NCBI GenBank assembly: GCA_038501195.1
Contig: JBBPUQ010000004.1
Coordinates: forward strand, 5,656,001-5,720,000
Length of the DNA stretch: 64,000 bases
DNA from: Nemania diffusa
Taxonomy: Eukaryota > Ascomycota > Sordariomycetes > Xylariales > Xylariaceae
Direction: 5' to 3'
Below, in pieces: positions 22,765 to 32,200 of the stretch. Each line of letters opens with the position of its first letter. Position 1 is the first letter of the stretch. The notes under the pieces are model-generated. The model did no database searches, was not told the origin of the DNA, and worked only from the letters and a program-made list of their open reading frames with translations. A program made the translations under genes and the position numbers.

Positions 22765-25150
22765 ATGACCCTTAAACGTCAATCGAGCGGTCCTATTAGG
22801 AGATCGAAGCGACTCCAAGCGGCGAAGAGGTGCAGCTCTGCGAGCCCTAGCGAGGACCATCACAGCACGTCGGCTCACGAGTCCCTCGATAGCGATACCT
22901 CAAGCGATATCAAAGGCGATCAGCTCAGTATATTGGATGCGCCAGAGGCCGATAGCGACGCCGAAGCCGAAGAATGTGAGCTGCACATTTACGACAGCCG
23001 ATACGACACAAGGGGCGAACTCATTTTACTCCGAGCCGGCACCCATTTTCGCATCGACATACCCCTGCCAGACAGCCGCCATGCCGGCTTTGTTGTCATC
23101 AGACACTACTCGCCCTCGAAAATTCTCACAAAAACCAACTTCGAGATTAGATCGCCCTACGCTACGAAAGCCATACGACATGTGATCAAATCATATCCAG
23201 GTTTGGCCATTGGCTCCAAGGGAAAGATTGTTCTGGATGACCAACCTAGATGTCTATTTCATTATCGAGCCGAGCTTTTAAAATTCGCTCATTCGCAATC
23301 CGATAAAAGATTCTTACAGCATGTTGACTATTGCCTTAAGTATATGAATAAGGTTCTCAGTCCACAACTCAATGCCTTCAGTACCAATGTGGAGCATAAC
23401 ACCAACCAGCCTGGCTTGCAATACGAAGATTTGTGGATGGTTTTCAAACCCGGGACGTTGTTATATGGAAACGCCAAATTTCCCCGCATAGCACAACTCC
23501 ATCGCGTGGAATGGGTGGTGCAAAGATTCCCCCCTCCGCCCCCCTTCCAAAGATCCCCTCCCCCGCTCCCATTCTCCGGGACTAGAGAGTCTTATTGGAT
23601 ACTCCATTCAAAAAGGCTTTGCTTCGACGGCAGAGATTATGAGATGACGAATTCTACACATCGGCTTGCACCCTACGAAGGCGTGAGACCATTTAGTAGT
23701 TTAGACATGTTTCCTCTTGAATACCACGAAAGACATGCACAAATCCGACAAGAATCCCTTGACCGGGCAAAATTATTCATCTCAAAAGCGGTGGGCCTGC
23801 GTTATTGCCATTACGAAGGCACGGGATTGATCATAAACCAAAAGAAAATACATGACAGGTACGAAAATCAGGCTGAACCCACGGAGGTAGGTTATGAGTT
23901 CTCCGGATAGATGGTTATTACTCACTTGAACTGATACTAATACAGATCAATGAGAGAATCGTTCTAGACGAGATGCTCTACTCCCAATACGGCCGTTCGA
24001 ACTTGAGAGAGCCCTCCAAATCGACATTGCTTCCAGCAGATGATTTGACCGCTCTGTCGAGACTAAAAGACGATGAGCTTCGTACATGTCGAGCTTTGAT
24101 TGGCGGATATGTTTTGGGGATGGAAAAGTATTCTCACGACTCTGCCAAGCGCGGAATTTCTGCCTAGCCAGAAACGTACCTTCGCTCAGAATACGTCTTG
24201 CTAACTCACGATCTAGGTGGGGGCAATTTCACATCGATTTCATCAGAGATGTTAATTTCAGCCGCTACGCCTTCGACAGTCTAGCTTTGTCTCTCGAGAA
24301 GAAATCCCTCATAGCAGCCCTAGTCACCTCACATACACCCCCTCCTGCTTCGGCGAATATCCTCATGAAGAAGGGGAGGGGCCTGACATTTCTACTCCAC
24401 GGCCCGCCCGGGGTAGGTAAGACTTTTACGGCGGGTGAGGAAGCATTGTGGTCCAAAAGGAAGTCTCCAAGGTCGCTAATCACGCTCCAGAGAGCATCGC
24501 CGACTATATGAAACGGCCCTTATACAGATTAAACTCCAGTACAGTGATGGACGAAGAGAAACTTTTGCCCGCGCTATCCAACGCACAGAAATGGGACGCG
24601 ATCGTTTTGATGGACGAAGCAGATGTTTTCATGCAGAGAAGGGACTCTCAAAACATTAATCACAACAATTCGGTCTCGAGTGAGTGACCTAGGCGCTGCA
24701 TTCTCGCTTTAAAATCCGCTTCTCATAGCTATAGTGCTTTTACGTCACCTCGAATACTTTGGTGGGATCTTGTTCCTCACTACCAACCGGGTACACACGA
24801 TCGACGAAGCATTTAAGTCCCGCATACACCTGTCGGTGTCCTATCCTCATCTATCCCTGGAATCCAAACAGCGACTGTGGGAACAGGGCTTGACAAGAGC
24901 CCAAAACGACAAGAAGAAGCCACAATGGTTAACGCCACAGCTGCTAAAGATCCTCGGCAAGCACAACACAAACGGACGAGAGATTGATAACCTGATCTAT
25001 ATGGCTCGCACGATAGCGCGTAATGAGGGGCGAGACATGGAGCGAGAGGACGTGCTGAGGGGACTGAACTCATTGCAGACCTTTAATAAGGATATAAGCT
25101 CCGAGGCTAATCGCAGCAGAGGGAAGTGGTGGGATTGGTTCTGGTCTTAG
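22765..25150 (+). CDS. AAA+ ATPase with N-terminal DUF7025-type domain
   Basis: Five exons, 22765..23886, 23946..24127, 24217..24434, 24491..24679 and 24735..25150, give 708 residues. The first about 75 residues are Ser/Asp-rich. Residues about 75-430 resemble the poorly characterised domain (DUF7025 type) that precedes the ATPase in a large fungal family (LWMVFKPGTLLY, then LRTCRALIGGYVLGMEKWGQF). The AAA domain has Walker A GPPGVGKT (497-504), Walker B IVLMDEADVFM (545-555), sensor 1 LFLTTNR (583-589) and an arginine-bearing FKSRIHLSVSYP. Each intron removes a stop or frameshift and restores a family motif, for example GKTFTA joined to ESIADYMKRPLYRL. The catalytic residues look intact. Substrate and cellular role are unknown for the family. 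Confidence 0.8.
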
Positions 25151-25896
25151 AAATCAACTGACTTCCCCAAGGCCTGCCCAACAATCACCTTCCTAAGTAC
25201 AAGATACATATTCGTTCAAAATGATTGCGTCATATCTATATCCAATCACAACTTTTCTTTTCTACCCCGAGCTTGATTTGATATTCTTGGTATCTGGGGA
25301 AGAAGACTATCTAGTACAGATTTCAGCACTATACCCTTTTGAGTAGGTGAGATAGGTAGTTGGTACGCCTCTTCTTTTAGAGGCCTGTACTCCCCTAGAA
25401 GCTTAAGGATAAGAACCTGATTTCTTCTAGCTCCTCCGCAACGAAGCTAGTTGTAGTGAGACAATTGTAGCTGAATTTAATATCTCGTCATAGATGGTGT
25501 AGGTTCTTTTGCTTATTATCTTGTCTATACAATTTATACCACTCCAATCACATTCCTTTGTTCAAAAGGGGTATAGCTGATGGTGAAGTCTCCATAATCG
25601 AATCAGCATGCTGCGTCTACAACGCGGGGATAAGTGGAGGCGATGTGCGACATCTTGCGGGGGCGGGGGTCTGTGTCTACAGGGGCTTAAGTTAGATCGA
25701 GAAGCTGGTTTTAGGGATCGCATGCACGAGCAACAGTCGGGCGAATGGAATGGAAAGTATTTAGGTAGGGCTATCTACGGACGGTTTATCTTGGACGCAA
25801 CACATAACCTACTCTTACTTAACCTTTAACCTTACATCCCTCGCAGTTTTATTCGTCAGCGATCACCTACCCCTAATTTTTCCCTTCAACCCCATC
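25151..25896. other. Intergenic region
   Basis: About 750 bp between the AAA ATPase and the GFA-family gene, both plus strand. A 73-codon frame at 25608-25829 has no recognisable feature. The last 100 bp is CT-rich and probably promoter or leader of the GFA gene. Confidence 0.4.
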
Positions 25897-26490
25897 ATGA
25901 CTAATACTACAGGCGGTTGCATGTGCGGAAGCATTCGCTACCAGTTTACTGGTGAGTGAAGGTATGGGGATAGGAGTGATAGCAAGGAACTTGTTAATCT
26001 AGACATAGGCGAGCCTGCAGTCACTGCGCTGTGCCACTGCATAGACTGCCAAAAGGTACCTTTCCCCCTTGCTTCTGGTAATAATAGTGTCAAAATGGAA
26101 ACTGACTACGATTGCTACTACCTTAGTGGACCGGCGGCGCTTTCACTTCGAATGCCGTTGTTCCGCGCACAGTCTTCTCAGTTACGCAAGGTATGCGCAA
26201 CATAAACAAAATAAGTAGCATTGGTCTGATTAGTCTCAGGAACCCCGAAATCATATGACGCCATAGGAGAGTCTGGCAAAATCAACAAGCACTTCTTCTG
26301 CTCTGACTGCGGCTCTAGCCTCTATACCGAGCTCGAAGTCATGCCCGATGTGACTTGCGTTAAGGCTGGAGGTTTGGATGGCGGTGCTGCCAACTTGGGT
26401 AACAAGATCACGGTTGAATTTTACGTCAAGGATCGCCCTCAGTACTTAAAGCCCTGTGACGGCGCGAAGCAAGAGCCTCGATTTGGGTAG
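25897..26490 (+). CDS. GFA/CENP-V family zinc-binding protein
   Basis: Four short exons, 25897..25951, 26009..26055, 26127..26190 and 26240..26490, give 138 residues. The continuous frame is too fragmented to appear as one ORF. The family's zinc ligands are all present: GGCMCGSIRY (C8, C10), CHCIDCQKW (C27, C29, C32) and CSDCGSSLY (C76, C79). This is the fold of glutathione-dependent formaldehyde-activating enzyme (Gfa) and the CENP-V proteins. Most fungal members have no proven substrate, so a formaldehyde role should not be assumed. All donors are GT and acceptors AG, in phases 1, 0 and 1. The length is normal for the family. Confidence 0.82.
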
Positions 26491-26837
26491 ATAGTTATCC
26501 TCATACTCAAATAGAGCCAATGGTCCTAATCTTTCACATATTTATACAGTGCGAGTGATTAAGCACTCGGGACTTGCATTAACTAAGTCTGGATCGGTGC
26601 CAGGGATACTAAGGAATGACGGTGTTGAGGCCTCTCAAGCGTAGAGTGTATGTATATACGTTTCGTTTTATCATGCACTGTAAGATTCTACTACCTAGAT
26701 AACATAAAAAGTGTCAAGATAGGCTCGGAATTTCCATTGTTTACACCAGTGCACCCTCGGCTGCGGCGTGATTACCGCTGCAGTTCAGATACCATGAAAC
26801 CTTCCTGCTGTCTTCCCTATGGAAAAGCGGATAGTCC
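26491..26837. other. Intergenic region left of the MITE
   Basis: About 350 bp downstream of the GFA gene. A 68-codon frame (26650-26856) runs into the terminal inverted repeat and is not a credible gene. Nothing else was seen. Confidence 0.4.
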
Positions 26838-26859
26838 CAGCGCTACCCACAGGTAAAGT
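26838..26859 (+). repeat. Left terminal inverted repeat
   Basis: A 22-bp sequence whose exact reverse complement is at 27414-27435. The inner 14 bp are the likely element end. Confidence 0.8.
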
Positions 26860-27427
26860 CAGTCAAATAATAGCCTCTTGACTTGTTTTACCTGAATTGA
26901 TCGCAAAAAAACGCTTGTTTGACTGACTTGCCCGAATCTATTGACTGGATTGATCAAGTTAATTGACCAAGTAACTCAAGCAATGTATATAAAGGGTACA
27001 GATTGTAGAAAGCAAGGTAGGTAGGTAGGTGTAAGTAGGTGTAGGTAGAGGTAGGGTGGTAGGTAAGGTGGTTGGTAGGGTGGTTGGTAGGTAAAGTGGT
27101 AGAATGTAGGCTAGGTAGATGTAAGTGGCTAGGTATGTGGCTAGGTATGTGGCTAGGTATGTGGCTGTGGAAGTGGCTGAATAAGTGGGTTTAAAAATAG
27201 GGTGCCACCTAGCCTACCTAGGAAAAGAAGGCTTCTTTTTTACCAAAAAAACAACAAAAAAACAACAAAAAATATTTTAAAAATAGGAAAATTAATTGAA
27301 AGTAATTAACAAGTAACAAGTCAGGTAAGGAATTATTAATTTACCTGCAATCAATTTTAAAACGATTATTTGGACTGGATTGGGTCAATTAATTGACAAT
27401 CAGTCAAAGTATTACTTTACCTGTGGG
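26846..27427. mobile_element. MITE-like non-autonomous DNA transposon (582 bp, TA target duplication)
   Basis: Ends are perfect inverted repeats CCCACAGGTAAAGT (26846-26859 and 27414-27427) flanked by TA on both sides (26844-26845 and 27428-27429), as in Tc1/mariner/pogo-type elements. The flanks themselves are symmetrical (CAGCGCTA and TAGCGCTG), so the perfect inverted repeat could be read as 22 bp (26838-26859 and 27414-27435). Subterminal repeats of TTGACTGGATTG type lie at 26941-26967 and 27371-27397, and TTACCTG occurs near both ends. There is no ORF, so transposition would need a transposase from elsewhere. The centre is a GTAGGT-rich minisatellite. Confidence 0.75.
27016..27185. repeat. 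GTAGGT / GTGGCTAG-type minisatellite inside the MITE
   Basis: Degenerate tandem units of GTAGGT, GTAGGGTGGT and GTGGCTAGGTAT make up the middle of the element, giving strong purine bias on the plus strand. Confidence 0.7.
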
Positions 27428-27435
27428 TAGCGCTG
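27414..27435 (-). repeat. Right terminal inverted repeat
   Basis: The exact inverted partner of 26838-26859. Confidence 0.8.
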
Positions 27436-28136
27436 TCGAGAACCGGCCTTTCGGTAGGATCCTATCCTCTTTGCGTGTCAATGGCCGAGATGAAAATGAC
27501 CTTCACGTGTTTGGGGACTGCAGATGAGAAGTCGGTAACGTTGTGAACGCCGCGAACATGAGGCTCGAAGCTCTCAAACGCCAAGTTGAATCTCACTGGT
27601 CACGCGACGAGGAAAATAGGATCTGCCTCGCTGAGAAGACGATCGTGCATCTAATGGCCTAATCCAAATTTCTCTTGACTCAGATCGGGAAAGGGAAGGT
27701 GCTTTGAGAGAAGTTGGTTGGAAGCGCCCTTCTCAAGAATGATGAGAATGTCTCAGCTGGTCTTAAAAAAAGCTGTTTTTTATAATATACAGTACCTGTT
27801 AGAGATACTAGACGTTCAAGTGAAGAGGGTCCCCCACAGGGTGGGTCCTCTAGTAACCACTGTGCCAAAAGATGAGCTTAATATTCTAATTCTTATTGTA
27901 ATATTTGCAACAGTATCTATAGAGTATGCAAGTATACGTTATTATATATTAAACCAGTACGAGTACTGTAGCGTTCCGTGCCTAGCTAGGTTCTAGGTTA
28001 GGTAAGCAACCCTTTTCACGTAGTGATACTTTAGACATGTAGGTAGCATCCATTACCTTGTGCCGCATAAAACAATTACGTCTCCCCAAATTTGGAACCT
28101 TGGAACCTAATTAGGATACTGGCATCTGTTCACAAG
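27436..28136. other. Intergenic region right of the MITE
   Basis: About 700 bp up to the hydrolase ATG. The frames at 27680-27868 (-) and 27718-27996 (+) have no recognisable motif. A GC-rich imperfect hairpin (GGGTCCCCCAC / GTGGGTCC, about 27829-27850) sits in otherwise AT-rich sequence. Confidence 0.35.
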
Positions 28137-29063
28137 ATGCAATATGCGTACATTACCGCCAACGATGGTTGCAAGCTAGCCTTCCAAACGTCATTACCAT
28201 CTCCAATCTCCGCGCCACAGGCGAAATGCTGCGTACTACTCCTCCACGGTTTTAGCGGCTCGAGTCTGTACTTTAAGCGCAATGTCTCCTTCATCTCGTC
28301 TAAGGACAGGTGGGTTGTTGCGCCGGATATGCGCGGACACGGCGAGTCGGGTCGTACTCAAGGGGGCTATCATGTTGCTCGTCTAGCCGCCGACCTGCGT
28401 CAAATCGTCGCGCATCTCCGGAGCTTGTCGCGCCCAGATCTCAAGATCATACCCGTGGGCTGCTCCATCGGCGCTGCAGTGCTCTGGACCTACGTCGAGT
28501 TATTCGGCTGCGACGACTTCACGGCATTTGTCTTCGTCGACCAAGCTCCGCTCCAGGACCGCTCGCCGTTTGGGAACTGGGACCTGACAAGGGCCCACAA
28601 GGGGTGCTTTGACGAAGCAACGATGAGATCTGCTCAGGAGCTCTGGATACAAGACTCTGCCGCGGCACATCGGAACCTTGTGCAGTCTTCGCTGGGATAC
28701 CTGCATGCGCCTAGTGTAGATGACGCCGTCTCCGAGGAGCAGAAGGAAGAGGACATGCGGTTTTTCGTCGGCATTAGTGCTCTGTGTGACCAGGAGTGGC
28801 TGGCGAAGCTGATATCAGACCACACCAGGTACGACCATCGAGAAGCAGCAGAGCTTATAGATCGGCCAACTCTGGTTCTCTATGGCAAAAGATCCGGCTG
28901 TTTTACGTATGAGGGCGTGTCGGAGACGGCGGTGCGGGTGAACCGCAAGTGTCAAGGACCAAAGTTAAGCTTGGTAACTCAATTTGATTCTGGGCATTGG
29001 TTGTTCTACGAGGAGTCTGAACGATTTAATCTAGAGATTGCTAAATTTATCGATGGTTGCTAA
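28137..29063 (+). CDS. Alpha/beta hydrolase
   Basis: A single exon of 308 residues from ATG 28137. The frame is open further upstream, but only from a non-ATG codon at 28092. The alpha/beta hydrolase core is clear: the oxyanion loop VLLLHGFSGSS (33-43), WVVAPDMRGHGES (59-71), the nucleophile elbow VGCSIGA with Ser110, and the catalytic histidine in DSGHWLFYE (His287). The acid residue is not obvious: the usual strand-7 region reads LVLYGKRSGCF. There is no signal peptide, so the enzyme is probably cytosolic. The substrate cannot be inferred. It converges on the NLR gene with a 173-bp gap. Confidence 0.8.
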   Translation: MQYAYITANDGCKLAFQTSLPSPISAPQAKCCVLLLHGFSGSSLYFKRNVSFISSKDRWVVAPDMRGHGESGRTQGGYHVARLAADLRQIVAHLRSLSRPDLKIIPVGCSIGAAVLWTYVELFGCDDFTAFVFVDQAPLQDRSPFGNWDLTRAHKGCFDEATMRSAQELWIQDSAAAHRNLVQSSLGYLHAPSVDDAVSEEQKEEDMRFFVGISALCDQEWLAKLISDHTRYDHREAAELIDRPTLVLYGKRSGCFTYEGVSETAVRVNRKCQGPKLSLVTQFDSGHWLFYEESERFNLEIAKFIDGC

Positions 29064-29236
29064 TTAAGCTAAAAAAAAAAGAATACTATAAAAAAAACCC
29101 CAAAAAGAACCATCACTGATATTATCATGATTAAAAACTAAAAATATAACTTAATAAACTGTCAGATGTCATTTGGCTACAACTATGGTAAATAATTATG
29201 TTGAGCAGTATAAGGCGTTTATTAGCAACCCCGATT

Positions 29237-32200
29237 TCAATCGTCTACATCCAATTGCATGGCATCACTTACTTCTGACATAATATCCCCTTCTCCTAGT
29301 AGACTTTCCTTATTGTCTTTGGCCTCTCTAAGCTGCTGTCGCCTGCTTCGTATCATGTTAATCTCTTCTTCTAGTCCCTTCATAATACTATCCACATCGA
29401 CCCCACTTGTAGAACGCTCTGTGCGATGCTCTATGCGATTTTCTGTGACTGATCCGCATCTCCTTCTTTTCCAATAGTAATCTACATCCCCATGAGATAG
29501 GGTACGACCTCTATTAACAACGGATTGGGAACTTGTGTTTGCAGTAATTCCATCTGTTGATTTTTGAAAGAGAGGGCTCTCGGTCGGACCATTCCCCTGC
29601 TTCTCCCATTCGTGGCTACTAACATGTGTTTTGCCGGAGCTCCAGTAACACTTGAAGCAGAGGTTAAAGTTAAAATGGGTAGTACACTTGAATCGAACAC
29701 CACATATAGGCTAGTATCGTACGTTAGTCTAACTGCCCATTTATAAAGACCGCAGTTTAATTACTAGCATAAATCCGAAGATCTCGCTGCAACTAAACTG
29801 GCGATATAGGTTGATGTGACGAGAGCTTACACTGTATTCGCAACCATCACATGCCACGAGTTTATGCAGACTGCCTAGTGTGATACGCTTCCCACGGTAT
29901 GTTTCTTCTGTTAAGGCTGAAGCTGGTATTGTTGTCTCTGAAATATGACTTGCGGATGGTATTCTTAGGGTACTTTGGGCATCTAGAGCCTTTTCTAAGA
30001 GCCTCTTCAGGCTTTCTTGCCTGTGAAAGTTTGCGATATCGTACGGCGTCCATCCGCGCTTGCATTTGTTATACACCTTCTCCTGAACATTGCCAGTTAG
30101 CAATAACTGGACGATGCCATCACTTGCCCCTTTGCAAGCCCAGTGAAGAGGCGTCCAGCCATCATTATCTGGTACATTCACGTTGTTCCCGGGGCGTGGT
30201 TCTAGCAAATCTGCGAACACTTCGTTGAATTCTTTTGCACCCATTGATCGCACCGCGTGGTGCATCATAGTCCGTCCTTGCTTATCAGTCTCACCGCTAT
30301 TTGCACCCGATCGGAGAAGTGCTTCGATCATCGCGGGGTTGTTATTCTTTGCAGCATGATGAACAGGTGCAAGGCCTTGTGCATCTTTGACATTGAGATG
30401 TTTGTGTTGCATTAGAAGGGGTTCAACATCATCAACGATCACAGAATTTGTATTGCCGGCTATGATATGAAAAACCGTAATACCGTCGGGGCCGCTTGTC
30501 AGTGTATTTGCCCTCGAATTGACAAGCTCGCCTATATACTTTGGCATGTGCTTTGCTGCTTGCATTAACGGTGTTCTATGTCGCCGGTTCATGGCGTTGG
30601 GATCAGCTTGACTTTCCAAGAGCGCTCTGATCAAACCATCATTCTCATAACCCATGAGCGCCACCATGAGCGCAGTGTCACCGTCTTCATCTTTGATGTT
30701 GGGATCTGCGCCTTCTTTTAGCAAGGCTTCCGCTGTCTCAGGGCAGTTGTCCATGATTGAACGCTGAAGAGCCGTCATATTTCTGCCATTAGTCGCATTT
30801 ATATCTGCATTGGCTGCAAGGAGCCACCTAACTACGTCCGTATTCCCTCGCCTCGCAGCCTCATGCAATGGTCTGTCGCCTTTCGAATCTGCCATGTTTA
30901 TTTCTGCCCCATATCTAAGAAGCAGTCTTCCTATGTCGGTAGGACCTCCATCGCCCGTTACCAGTGACGCACTGTAGGGCGTAGTGGCCTTGAAATTTAT
31001 GAAGTATTCCAAAATGCGGTAGTCCGCCAACATAGCTTTATCATTTCCTACTTGGGCAGCGAAATGGAGTGGTGTCTTGCCATAAGCATCCCGCGCGTTC
31101 GCATTAGCTCCATGCTCAAGCAGAATGTTAAGGCTATCAGTTTTCCCGTACAAAGCTGCAATATGCAATGCTGTTCGGCCCATGTAGGTTTGATCATCGA
31201 TGATAGTTGAAAGTTTGTCCCCTGACTGATACATGATGCCTGTGGTGATATTCGGCTTTCGGTGGTCTGGGAGAGGATCGTATCGTTTAAGGATTATATT
31301 GAGGATGTCGCGCTGGTTTAAAAAGGCTGCAAGATGTAGGGGTGTATGGCCCGACGCTGATGTCTTACTTATGCTGTGTGGACAGAGTTCGAGAAATACT
31401 TGCATTGAGGTAACGCTCCCATGGAACGCGGCAAAATGCATTACTGTCCATCCCCGGTGTGCTTCTTCATCCATCAAATCGAAATCCAACTTAAAATCAA
31501 ATCGTTGTTCGGTATCTGCTTTGTAGTATAGAAGAGCTCTTACTATCTCCGCGAAGTCTCCTTTGGCGGCATCAGTTAGTGGAGATTCAGTAGCCGTCTG
31601 ATATCTCTTCACGTCCACGTTTCCGGCAAGAAGCTTGTCGACAGCCTCCAGGTTTCCGTGAACAATGGCTTGTTTTAGAGCACTAGTCGGATAAGCCTCA
31701 TCAACGTCAATTTTAGCTCCCGCGCAAAATAGTTCTAATGCCACCTCCCTATGGTCATTTCTCAGCGATAGAAATAGTGGAGTTTTACCATGAGAGTCCA
31801 CGGAATTTATATCTGATCCGTTATGAAGAAGCAGTCTGACCACTTCCAAATGACCAGCAGTTGCAGCTTCATGAAGAGGTGAGGAGACATGGTCCTTGTC
31901 GCCAAGCTCTTGTCTCGGGAAGCCGATAAGTCTTTCAACTATGGTGGCATCCCCAGCGAAAGCAGCTATATGGAGAGCGGTTTTCCCATCCGTGTTGGGA
32001 TTATCCAGGATACCACGCACTTGAATTAAGCGTTCCGAAATTTGGCGATATCCTTGGCTGATACTCCGCTGCAAAGGGCTTGACCCATCTTCTGACCAGC
32101 CGTTCACATCGGCATTATTTTCTAGTAGCAAATCAACGATATTTAGGTGACCCTGATCCACCGCATGCCAAAGAGCCATAGCGCCGTGGAACTTCACGAT

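Noticed and set aside
27829..27850. GC-rich hairpin as an RNA gene or terminator
   Set aside because: The pairing is imperfect and short, with no cloverleaf or promoter boxes.
28092..28136. N-terminal extension of the alpha/beta hydrolase
   Set aside because: It begins with TTG. The first ATG (28137) precedes the first conserved strand at a normal distance.
29482..29703. Separate small minus-strand gene downstream of the NLR
   Set aside because: It overlaps the last NLR exon in another frame. The NLR frame carries the ZZ finger continuation.
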